Part shown: positions 37,962 to 45,612 of the stretch, piece after piece
How positions within the stretch are numbered: the first letter of the stretch is position 1
How the letters are laid out: every line of letters starts with the position of its first letter
Source: DASTCZ01 sp963704455
GTDB taxonomy: Bacteria; Acidobacteriota; Terriglobia; Acidiferrales; UBA7541
DNA length: 64,000 nt
Direction: 5' to 3'
Assembly: GCA_963704455.1 (NCBI GenBank)
Contig: OY969905.1
Span: 2,542,001 to 2,606,000, forward strand
The notes under the pieces: generated by a model
The model's input: the letters and a program-made list of their open reading frames with translations, nothing else
Told to the model about the DNA's origin: nothing
Databases searched by the model: none
Made by a program: the position numbers and the translations under genes

Positions 37962-39244
37962 GGGTGGCTGGAAGCTCCTGCGGGAATCAAGGAAATGTCA
38001 TCCACCCATGCCGTTCCCGCCAACTTGTTGTCAAACTTCTGGCTGGGGGGACGTTCGACGATGATTCTTGCGAAGTGGGCCCCGGCCGCCGCGGTAAATT
38101 CCGCGGTCTGGGCGATCCAGGGATGATCGCCCGTAAGATTGTCCAAGACAATTGGCGCCTGATCCGCTCCCGGAAGCACAATCATGAACCGGACGCCGCT
38201 GTCCGTCGTGATGCCGGACGTGCGCAAATATCCCTCGAAGCGGTAGCGTTGGCCCGGCTCAACGGGGACGACTTGCCACAAGCCCTTGAAATCGGTATTT
38301 TGCGTGCCGTCAAATTTCATGCGAAGCGCGCGACGCCCCGAATGCGGAGCAGTGGTGTCGAAATCGAATGTAACGCCCTGCGTTGGAACGATGTGCCAGT
38401 CGAGACCGCCATTGACAGGGTCCGAATCAAAACTGCCGTTGAAGATCAATGATCCAGCCGGCCGAGTTTCACTTCTGTTTCCGCTCGCCGCAAGAGCCTC
38501 TTGCCACACCTGGCGGGAGTCATCCCCTCGGTTCGCACTGAGCAGATGATCTTCCAGCAAAAAGGAATTCGTGATCGGAATGGTCTGGTGAAGGCCAATC
38601 ATCCGCTTCCATACGGCCAGAGCGGCGTCCAGCTCTCCCGCATCGCAGAACCATTCCAGGGCTTGCTGGTATGCATCAACATCGGGAGGCAAAACTGTAG
38701 CGAGAAGAGGTTGGACCTCGCGCGTTTCCAGCCAGACGCGCGAAACAGCCAGCGGAATGAGCGTGCGATCTCCAACCACGGCAAGATGAATTTCTGGATA
38801 AGCCTGCTTCGTGTCTCCCTGCCGCAGTAGAAAACTTCCGTAACGCCAATACGTCTCGGGGGAAAGAGGATATTCTTCCAGCGCGGATAAATATGATTCC
38901 CGCGCCTTTGCAGGCTGTCCGGCGGTCTCATATGCCCCGGCTAATCCCATAAAATATGTTGCTGACCTGGGATCGAGCGCCGAAGCGCGGCTGAGATACT
39001 CAATGGCCTTGTTCAAATCCCCATTTTCAATGTCCATCTCTCGATAGAGCCCCAACTTGTACCAATATGCTCCGTTATCAGGCTCAACCAGCGTAGCTCG
39101 AACCCAATCTTGAGGTTGGGAAGATGTTTCCAGATGATCCGCATACGCGGATTTACCTCCAACGTATGCGACAACGAGGAAAACAAAAACGGAAAGCGAT
39201 AGAAATATCCAGCGCCAGAAGGGGTTGGCGATCCGAAAACTCAT
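37958..39244 (-). CDS. Membrane-anchored TPR protein with C-terminal carbohydrate-binding-like domain
   Basis: A 428-residue protein with one N-terminal membrane anchor (FWRWIFLSLSVFVFLVVAYV), TPR-like repeats over about 45-250 (AIEYLSRASALDPRSATYF and AKARESYLSALEEYPLSPET), and a C-terminal beta-sandwich at about 270-425 starting SLIFNGSFDSDPVNGGLDW, like family 4/9-type carbohydrate-binding modules. Coupling to the O-antigen ligase-type gene suggests a periplasmic scaffold that handles the polymer. The binding role is inference from fold resemblance. Confidence 0.78.
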   Translation of the reverse strand: MSFRIANPFWRWIFLSLSVFVFLVVAYVGGKSAYADHLETSSQPQDWVRATLVEPDNGAYWYKLGLYREMDIENGDLNKAIEYLSRASALDPRSATYFMGLAGAYETAGQPAKARESYLSALEEYPLSPETYWRYGSFLLRQGDTKQAYPEIHLAVVGDRTLIPLAVSRVWLETREVQPLLATVLPPDVDAYQQALEWFCDAGELDAALAVWKRMIGLHQTIPITNSFLLEDHLLSANRGDDSRQVWQEALAASGNRSETRPAGSLIFNGSFDSDPVNGGLDWHIVPTQGVTFDFDTTAPHSGRRALRMKFDGTQNTDFKGLWQVVPVEPGQRYRFEGYLRTSGITTDSGVRFMIVLPGADQAPIVLDNLTGDHPWIAQTAEFTAAAGAHFARIIVERPPSQKFDNKLAGTAWVDDISLIPAGASSHP

Positions 39245-39349
39245 AAGTCCATATGCACAGTGCTACAAATCATGTTCTTACGCAATAAAGACTTCCGCGC
39301 CCGTTGCGGTGTGAATCAGGAGATTGCCGCCGCCATTCCCGTCCGGGGT

Positions 39350-40552
39350 TTATTGGCCCTGGCCTGTCTTTGAACGCCGGACGCCATAACGCTTCGTGAG
39401 CAACAAAGGTCTCAGGAATCTGCGCGCGCCGGAGAGCCACCCGGGCAGCGGCATATCCGCTCGATCGGGATTTGCGGGCGAAGTTGCAAGCCGCAGAGCG
39501 TACGACACTCCTTGCCGCAGATTGTCGCGGCTCATTACGCGGAAGTGGAATCGTTCGAACACGGTGAGAGGTGCTTCCGCATTGAGAGAGAATCGCGCGC
39601 GGATGCGCCTGCCAAGTTTTCTCACCGCGGAATCGGCTTGGATTTTTTTCTTCACCTCCTCCGGCAATGGCGCGCCGAGCATCTCCTCGGCAACGTATAA
39701 CGCCAGCCGAAGCATCCGTCCCGCCTTCAATTCTTCGCCGCGTGCAAACGCTTTTTCCCAGTTCAGACCACTGCATGCCTGTAAAAGCTCTGCGACATCC
39801 GCGATCCACAGCAGCCGCTCCCAGAAATGTTTTGCGCCATGGACGGAAAGCAGCAGCAATGTATCTTCCGCGGAAAATGTGAAGGCCTGTGCGCCCGCAA
39901 GCGAAATTGGTTCGAGCCTGCGGCCCATCTCCTCAAAATCCAGAGGGCTTGGAAAATAACGCAGCGTCGTCTCCGTTTGCAGCTCCACCACCACATTCCC
40001 TTCTGCGCGTATGTATTGATACTCGCTCAGCGTCGGCTTCGCGCCTTCTTCCCGCGTCACCTCGCCAAAAGACGCCCGGTATCCTTCCCTCATAAGGATC
40101 GCCTGCGACCTGAAAATGTCGCGCTGCAGGACGGCAAAATCAAGATCCACAAATTGCCGCAAGCCAAAATCGCCATACGCCTCCGCTGCAAGAAGTGGTC
40201 CTTTGTACGGAACGGCGAACAGCCCCTCCGCGTGCAGCATTCTCGAAAGCCGCAGCATCTCCGCTGTGAGAAATAGATTCCGTTGCGCGATTCTCAGGAG
40301 GTCGGCTTTCATTCTCTTTCGGAATTCCTCGGGAACATCGTCGGGGCACACAGACAGAAGATTCCGGCTCACCAGCGCAAGAACGCCATGCTCGATCGCC
40401 GCGGCATAGGACGCTTCCCAATCCAGCGGCCCGCGCACAAGCGTGCGAATGCGATCTCCCATCTTCGCGCTCACACGAGTGCGCGCGCAGCACAGCAGTA
40501 GTTCCTCTTCATTCCGAATGCGAGGGGATGCGGAATCAGCGCGTCGGGTCAA
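39350..40552 (-). CDS. Nucleotidyltransferase-like protein (Nucleotidyltransf_5 type)
   Basis: A 400-residue protein. The core AVPYKGPLLAAEAYGDFGLR followed by QFVDLDFAVL matches the putative nucleotidyltransferase family in which the D-x-D pair sits after a KG motif; a later SVHGAKHFWERLLWIADVAE is also typical. Proteins of this kind recur beside HprK-like kinase and PqqD-like genes and in EPS/exosortase loci. Here the gene is the first on the minus strand and diverges from the plus-strand operon that contains exactly those partners (44426, 45265). The substrate is unknown. Confidence 0.82.
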   Translation of the reverse strand: MTRRADSASPRIRNEEELLLCCARTRVSAKMGDRIRTLVRGPLDWEASYAAAIEHGVLALVSRNLLSVCPDDVPEEFRKRMKADLLRIAQRNLFLTAEMLRLSRMLHAEGLFAVPYKGPLLAAEAYGDFGLRQFVDLDFAVLQRDIFRSQAILMREGYRASFGEVTREEGAKPTLSEYQYIRAEGNVVVELQTETTLRYFPSPLDFEEMGRRLEPISLAGAQAFTFSAEDTLLLLSVHGAKHFWERLLWIADVAELLQACSGLNWEKAFARGEELKAGRMLRLALYVAEEMLGAPLPEEVKKKIQADSAVRKLGRRIRARFSLNAEAPLTVFERFHFRVMSRDNLRQGVSYALRLATSPANPDRADMPLPGWLSGARRFLRPLLLTKRYGVRRSKTGQGQ

Positions 40553-40758
40553 GTTTCGCCTCTACCGCGATGAGCTTAGCCTACCGGATATATTTTCGCG
40601 ATAGGGCACTTGCGCGTCTCAAGGCGTCCTGCCAGTGTGCCCCCCGCTCCTTCTGAGTGTTCAACTGTCCCAGGATTCGCCGTGTATACCCAACTTCCCG
40701 CACTTCGCATCATTTCCCACAACGGTACAGCCGTCCGACGCTCATCACTTTCCGTCCA

Positions 40759-40788
40759 ACTGGGCGTACCTTTTTGGTACGCACAGTT
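40759..40788. promoter_or_regulatory. Long dyad upstream of the plus-strand operon promoter
   Basis: AACTG-G-GCGTACC-TTTTT-GGTACGC-A-CAGTT is symmetric over 12 of 13 base pairs around a T5 centre. It ends 11 bases before the -35 hexamer at 40800, a position suited to an activator or repressor. As RNA it would be a stable hairpin, but it lies upstream of the predicted transcription start for the plus strand. Confidence 0.5.
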
Positions 40789-40799
40789 CCATAGTTGGA

Positions 40800-40828
40800 T
40801 TGACACCCACCTCGCGCATTCCTATTCT
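40800..40828 (+). promoter_or_regulatory. Sigma70-type promoter of the RiPP-like operon
   Basis: A perfect TTGACA (40800-40805) is followed after 17 bases by TATTCT (40823-40828). Transcription would begin near 40835, leaving about 185 bases before the ATG at 41021. It is the best promoter match I see on this side of the divergent region. Confidence 0.6.
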
Positions 40829-41020
40829 CCTTAAGGTGAGTTCCCAGACTCATTTACGGGGTTGTGGTACGCCCCAGCATCGCGCGGCGGCGGGGCTGCT
40901 CGCGACCTTCTCTGAGAACGGACGCGATTCGTTCTCTCGATAGTGCAAAAGGAAGTTTCATTTCGGTGCAACTGTTCGTAAACGGTTTTTGGTTAAGAAA
41001 TTTACTCTGCGAGGCTTGCA

Positions 41021-43693
41021 ATGAACTGGAATGGCAAAGGGAATCATAGATTGGCGCTAGTGGTCGTGGCCATGGTGGTTTTGTTGCCCCTTCTGCAGTG
41101 GGTTCGTGCTCAAGGGCGCAAAGCGCCGGTGCACATGAGCACCGATTGGAGCAACCGGCATATGGTCTTTTCCCGGCCCACCACCATGGAGCAGACATGG
41201 CGCGTGGCGCGCGATCTTCGTTACGGACATCAGTGGTTGCGGCAGAATCCAGGCATCTTGATGCCAAAGGTGCAGGATCAGGGAGCCGGTCCCGATTTAA
41301 TTCGCGGTGATAATCCCGGCATCCTTCAGCCTTTCCCCACGCCATTCCGTCCAAGAATGCCCGGGCCCGTTAGCGATAGCACGCCCGCGCCCTCGCTGCG
41401 TTCGGATTGGGGCATGTCCATGCAGCCCAACGCCACCACAGGCACTGAGATGTTTCCAGCGAAATTCAGCTTTGATGTCTCCGCCGCACCGAACTGCGCC
41501 CTCGACTACGTTGTGTTCAATTCAGGCCTCGCGTCAAGCGCGGGGGCGTTTGCCACTGAAACCGGTACGTTCACCGCCAATACCGCGACGAACGGTCAAA
41601 CTGCAACAATTACGAATGGCGCAGAGTCAATTGTATTGGTCGCAAACACTGGTGCGCTGACTACCGCATCAGGCACCGTCACCGTGGCAGCCGGCGGCCC
41701 GCACAACAACGACACGGTCACCGTCGGCGCCATCACTTATAGGTTTCGCACGGTAGCACTCGCGGCTGTGAATGATGTCCTGGCGGGCGTCAGCAACACG
41801 GCGGCGGCACAAAACCTGAAAGCCATCATTGACGACGCTATCGGTGAATGTGCGACCGCGACATGCTTCAATGTCGCCACGACAACCGCACCGAACCCCG
41901 CCGTTACGCACCCCGTTGGGGAAGCAACGACCGTGGATACGGTTACCGCTTCGTCGGATGGCGCGGCGGGTGACTTTGCATTGGCCAGCAGCAGTGGGGC
42001 CAGGCTTACGATTGGTGGCGGAGCGGGAGCGAATGGCGCTGGCGCGAATGATGGACTGAATTTCCTCGTCGCCGGTAGCACCAATGCAACAGCGGGGAAC
42101 TTCGAGGCTGCCATCGCGCGCAACGAGGCCGCGGTCGGCGTCACTACAGCAGCGCCTCCCCTCAATGTCGTCACCGTCACTTCCGAGCAGGCGGGCACGA
42201 ATGGGAACCTGATAGTGTATGCAAGTACCTTGACAGGTTTCGCTTGGGCGGCCGGCACTGCCGGTGCGGGGCAATCCAGCATCTTCGCGTTTAACAACCT
42301 CTATTCCACGCAGGCAGATACTCCGGGAGGATTGTGCAACACGAATGGCCCTTCGGTAATGTGGTCCTACACGACTTCCACGAATGCCGCGGGCGCGGCT
42401 ACGACTTCACCGGTGATCTCGGGTGACGGAACCAAAGTCGCATATGTCGAGACGAGCGCAGCCGGCGCGGTTCTTCACATTCTGCAATTTGCCGCTGGCG
42501 AAGGCACTGGCCCTGGCGGCGGAGTCAATCCGGATCTAACTCTCGCATCTGGGGTTAACTGGTCGAATTGCAACAAGCCTTCCTGCATTTATAACCTTGG
42601 GTTTAGCGGCGCGCCGCAGGACACTAACTCCTCGCCCTACTACGACTACAACACCGATAACCTCTATGTGGGTGACAACGCCGGAAACATCCATAAGTTC
42701 AGCGGCGTATTCCTCGGGGCGCCGCAGGAGGTCACAACCGGATGGCCCGTTGCCGTCCACGCTGCGACCGTTCTCAGCAGTCCCGTGATGGATACCAGTT
42801 CGGGGAATATTTTGGTCGGCGATGGCTCCGGACTCTTGAGCTTTGTTGTGGAATCAACTCATACTCTTGGCGCCACCACCATTCAAGTAGGTACCGGCGG
42901 AGGCGCCATCGTGGATGCACCCACCGTCGACGGCACCGAGTCAACCGTACTCGCTGTCAACGGCACGGATGCGGCGGGCGGAACTCTGGTGCAGAATAAC
43001 ACCTCGCTTTCCGCCGCCAGCGTCTCCGTGCACATCGGAGGAACTGGCGCGGCTCCAACCTCCGCGATACATATGGGCTCATTTGACAACAATTATCTCA
43101 GTGCAAATGCCGGTGCTATTCCCGCCACGGCCCACTTCTACATATGTGGAAAAGAAAATGCAGCAAGGGACCATCCAGCGATTTATCAACTGAACTTCAG
43201 CGCAACGGGTATCCTAAGCGCCGCGCCTACCACGCCTCTGGCGGGACTCGTCAGCGCCAGCAGCGAAGAATGCTCCCCGCTAACTGAAGTTGAGAACACG
43301 GGGACCTCGACGGAGTGGATTTTTTTCAGTATTGGAGACCGGGCGAACGGAGCGAATCCTATTCCCGCTGGCGCATGCCAAACGGATGGCGCCGGTTGCA
43401 TAATGTCCATTAACATCACGAACCTCGACGTGGTCGCGAATTGGAACACTTTTGCGGGCGCCCCCGGACCAGTCACGGCAGCAATCTCGCTGCCTGCCAA
43501 CAACCTTGGAGCAGCAACCAGCGGAATCATTGTGGACAACGTCTCCGCGTCCAGCCAGGCATCCAGTATCTATTTCACGCTGGGTTCGGGGATCAATTCC
43601 GCTTCCGGCACGGGAAATCCCGGCCTTCCGGAATGCAACGGCCACATCGGTGTGGGATGCGCTGTCAAGTTAACGCAAGCTGCATTACAATAA
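41021..43693 (+). CDS. Large exported protein of unknown function
   Basis: An 890-residue protein with a signal peptide (LALVVVAMVVLLPLLQWVRA, cleavage near AQG). Residues about 35-130 are Pro/Arg-rich. Residues about 175-420 are Ala/Thr/Gly-rich and carry repeated beta-type segments (NDTVTVGAITYRFRT and VDTVTASSDGAAGDF) that resemble repeats of phage-tail or adhesin-like proteins. The rest has short beta-propeller-like strands with paired cysteines (NCNKPSCIYNLGF). The ATG follows GAGG. It ends 20 bases before the small peptide gene and is first in the operon. It could be a surface protein handled by the downstream enzymes; that is inference. Confidence 0.75.
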   Translation: MNWNGKGNHRLALVVVAMVVLLPLLQWVRAQGRKAPVHMSTDWSNRHMVFSRPTTMEQTWRVARDLRYGHQWLRQNPGILMPKVQDQGAGPDLIRGDNPGILQPFPTPFRPRMPGPVSDSTPAPSLRSDWGMSMQPNATTGTEMFPAKFSFDVSAAPNCALDYVVFNSGLASSAGAFATETGTFTANTATNGQTATITNGAESIVLVANTGALTTASGTVTVAAGGPHNNDTVTVGAITYRFRTVALAAVNDVLAGVSNTAAAQNLKAIIDDAIGECATATCFNVATTTAPNPAVTHPVGEATTVDTVTASSDGAAGDFALASSSGARLTIGGGAGANGAGANDGLNFLVAGSTNATAGNFEAAIARNEAAVGVTTAAPPLNVVTVTSEQAGTNGNLIVYASTLTGFAWAAGTAGAGQSSIFAFNNLYSTQADTPGGLCNTNGPSVMWSYTTSTNAAGAATTSPVISGDGTKVAYVETSAAGAVLHILQFAAGEGTGPGGGVNPDLTLASGVNWSNCNKPSCIYNLGFSGAPQDTNSSPYYDYNTDNLYVGDNAGNIHKFSGVFLGAPQEVTTGWPVAVHAATVLSSPVMDTSSGNILVGDGSGLLSFVVESTHTLGATTIQVGTGGGAIVDAPTVDGTESTVLAVNGTDAAGGTLVQNNTSLSAASVSVHIGGTGAAPTSAIHMGSFDNNYLSANAGAIPATAHFYICGKENAARDHPAIYQLNFSATGILSAAPTTPLAGLVSASSEECSPLTEVENTGTSTEWIFFSIGDRANGANPIPAGACQTDGAGCIMSINITNLDVVANWNTFAGAPGPVTAAISLPANNLGAATSGIIVDNVSASSQASSIYFTLGSGINSASGTGNPGLPECNGHIGVGCAVKLTQAALQ

Positions 43694-43713
43694 GCGATGG
43701 GGGGATACGACAC

Positions 43714-43902
43714 GTGACGATCAACGATTCATCGGACTCAAATAAGCAGGGCCTGCAGGGAACGAAGGAGTTGACCGGCAGGAAAAAACCGTATGAGACC
43801 CCGTCGTTCCGCTTCGAGCGCGTGTTTGAAGTTTCCGCGCTCTCCTGCGGCAAGATCCATGCTACGCAGGGCGGGTGTCACTCGAACCCGAAGAAATCCT
43901 AG
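43714..43902 (+). CDS. Candidate RiPP precursor / PqqD-associated peptide
   Basis: A 62-residue peptide from a GTG start, about 10 bases after a GGGGGG ribosome site. The body reads KKPYETPSFRFERVFEV, then SALSCGKIHATQGGC, with Cys45 and Cys55 near the C-terminus. The pattern K-P-Y-x-x-P...FE..AL.C is one I associate with small peptides encoded beside PqqD-like and radical SAM genes. All the expected neighbours follow on the same strand: peptidase, HprK-like kinase, PqqD-like, SPASM enzyme. The N-terminal part is polar, as leaders often are. A longer in-frame opening exists, but it lies inside the preceding gene. Confidence 0.68.
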   Translation: MTINDSSDSNKQGLQGTKELTGRKKPYETPSFRFERVFEVSALSCGKIHATQGGCHSNPKKS

Positions 43903-44399
43903 TCCACCTTTTCCGGGCGCGTATTTTCCGGCGGATGGCGAAACTTTTTCCTATGGGCGTATTGAACGCATCTCAATGCAATCTTGTTAGAGAGGCAGTC
44001 CGCAAATTCGGGCGCATCCGCTTGCGCGTTACCGGCGCCAGTATGCTTCCCGCAATGCGACCCGGTGATTTGATAACTCTTGAATCCGCCGAAGTGGAAG
44101 AAATCTCTCACGGGGAAATTGTCGTCTTCGTGCGCTCGGGACGCCTCGTCTGCCATCGGGTAACAGCCACTGCTGGCAAGGCGCGCGAGCCACTGCTGGC
44201 AACCCGCGGTGACCGCGCCCGGCGCGATGATCCTCTGGTTTCCGGTTCGGAATTGCTCGGGCGTGTCACACAAATCGAGCGCGGCAACCGGCGTGTGCGG
44301 CTCCGCACGCGGCTTACCACCGGGGAGCAAATGGTTTGCCGGCTGCTCCGCATTTCGGACCGCGCCACATCTATATATCTTCGCGTTACCGCTCTGTGA
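43875..44399 (+). CDS. Signal peptidase-like serine protease (S24/S26, SipW/ER-like)
   Basis: A 174-residue protein from a GTG at 43875, overlapping the peptide gene by 28 bases; an ATG at 43935 (MAKLFPMGVLNASQ) is an equally good start. The catalytic serine sits in RVTGASMLPAMRPGDLI (Ser56). VCHRV (His94) and ATRGDRARRDDP match the His and Asp boxes of the SipW/ER type, which uses Ser-His rather than Ser-Lys. There is no hydrophobic anchor, unusual for a true type I signal peptidase, so it may act on the peptide in the cytoplasm or as a leader peptidase. Confidence 0.78.
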   Translation: MSLEPEEILVHLFRARIFRRMAKLFPMGVLNASQCNLVREAVRKFGRIRLRVTGASMLPAMRPGDLITLESAEVEEISHGEIVVFVRSGRLVCHRVTATAGKAREPLLATRGDRARRDDPLVSGSELLGRVTQIERGNRRVRLRTRLTTGEQMVCRLLRISDRATSIYLRVTAL

Positions 44400-44425
44400 T
44401 ATGAGCAGTTCTCGAAGGAGTTGAA

Positions 44426-45268
44426 TTGCCGGACACATTGACTGCCGCCAATCGTTCCAATATTGCGCCACTCGTAAGCGCCGCACATGTGGTGATTGAG
44501 ATCGCCGGACTGCCTATCCGGTTGTCCGCGAAAGACCCCGCTTTCATTGATTTGCTGAACAAGCGGTATTCAGGATTCGTCGCCAACTCCCGGCAACCCA
44601 GATTTGAATTTCAGATTGACCTCGATCCCCCGGGCCTCATAGCCAAAGACCAGGATGTCTCCGTGCGCTGGGATTCCGGGAAGTGGTGCTTTGATCGCGG
44701 CGATTTCCATGCGGAATGGGATCCTTCCGCGGGGCGCGGCCGCGTTCGTCAGACCGCCAATCCTTATTCCATTGATTGCGTGCTGCGCATCGTCCACACG
44801 CTTCTTCTGGCAAAAGAGGGAGGCTTTCTTCTGCACGCGGCCAGCGCTGTTCGCAACGGGCGGGCTTTTATTTTCAGCGGCGTCTCCGGCGCGGGTAAAA
44901 CGACCATTTCCAGCTTGGCGCCGCACGATGTTTCGCTGCTCACCGACGAAATTTCTTATGTCGTCAAAAGGCCCGGCGGTTATTTCGCCTTCGGCACTCC
45001 ATTTGCCGGCGAACTCGCCCGCATCGGAGAAAATCTGCGCGCACCCATCGCGGAAGTGTTCCTGCTCGCCCAAGGCAACGATAACAAGATCGAATCACTG
45101 GACGAAAAAATCGCCGTTCAAGCTCTTCTCAGGAATATCCTGTTCTTTGCCGAAGATCCTGAGCTGGTCAACGCGGTCTTTGAGTCGGCGTGCGAGTTTG
45201 CCAGGCGTGTGCCTGTCCGCCGGCTTACTTTCAGGCCCGACGCAAAAGTTTGGGAGCTGATTCTATGA
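44426..45268 (+). CDS. HprK-like kinase (HPr-kinase-related P-loop protein)
   Basis: A 280-residue protein from a TTG start 5 bases after AAGGAG. Walker A is IFSGVSGAGKTTISS (about 149-163), followed by SLLTDEISYVV (acidic pair 174-175) and AFGTPFAGELARIGE, the arrangement of HPr kinase-related proteins of RiPP and PqqD-containing loci rather than true HprK. Homologues in lasso-peptide clusters phosphorylate a serine of the precursor peptide. Here the target could be the two-cysteine peptide, which has several serines, or another protein. The stop overlaps the next ATG by 4 bases. Confidence 0.84.
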   Translation: MPDTLTAANRSNIAPLVSAAHVVIEIAGLPIRLSAKDPAFIDLLNKRYSGFVANSRQPRFEFQIDLDPPGLIAKDQDVSVRWDSGKWCFDRGDFHAEWDPSAGRGRVRQTANPYSIDCVLRIVHTLLLAKEGGFLLHAASAVRNGRAFIFSGVSGAGKTTISSLAPHDVSLLTDEISYVVKRPGGYFAFGTPFAGELARIGENLRAPIAEVFLLAQGNDNKIESLDEKIAVQALLRNILFFAEDPELVNAVFESACEFARRVPVRRLTFRPDAKVWELIL

Positions 45269-45612
45269 CGGGAAGCATTCCAGGAAAACGATTCGTGGCC
45301 CGGGACACTTTCGTTGCGTCGCGGCTCATGGGCGGCGAGATGATGGTCATGTCCACCCGCGATTCGACCCTCTTCACTTTGAACAGCGTGGCCACCGCCA
45401 TTTGGGAAGCGGCCGACGGCAAAACGCCGCTGGATGAAATTGTGACGAATCGCATTTGCAAGGACTTTGAAGTCTCGCCGGAAGTGGCAATGAAAGACGC
45501 CGAAGCCCTTGTCGAACAGCTTGCAGGCCACGGCATCCTGATCGTGTCGGATCAGGCGATTGCTGATCAGAAAAATGTCCCCCCGGCCATGTCCCCGGAG
45601 AATCCGAAGTGA
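45265..45612 (+). CDS. PqqD-like peptide chaperone (RiPP recognition element)
   Basis: A 115-residue protein with the PqqD winged-helix layout: FVARDTFVASRLMGGEMMVM, then TLFTLNSVATAIWEAADGKT and VSPEVAMKDAEALVEQLAGHG. PqqD-family proteins bind leader peptides and present them to radical SAM partners. The ATG overlaps the kinase stop (ATGA), and the stop overlaps the radical SAM start (GTGA), so all three are probably made together. The C-terminal 20 residues are Pro-rich and likely flexible. Confidence 0.88.
   Translation: MTGSIPGKRFVARDTFVASRLMGGEMMVMSTRDSTLFTLNSVATAIWEAADGKTPLDEIVTNRICKDFEVSPEVAMKDAEALVEQLAGHGILIVSDQAIADQKNVPPAMSPENPK

Larger units (their letters stand above)
40553..41020. 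other. Divergent intergenic region with promoter, dyad and leader hairpin
   Basis: These 468 bases separate the minus-strand EPS locus from the plus-strand RiPP-like operon. They contain a long inverted repeat (40759-40788), a promoter (40800-40828), and in the resulting leader a stem GAGAACG/CGTTCTC (40914-40936, loop of 9). No coding sequence is convincing. No known riboswitch pattern was recognised in the leader of roughly 185 bases. Confidence 0.6.

Noticed and set aside
40914..40936. Leader hairpin as c-di-GMP or other riboswitch
   Set aside because: Only a simple 7-bp stem is visible; none of the conserved riboswitch core sequences is present.
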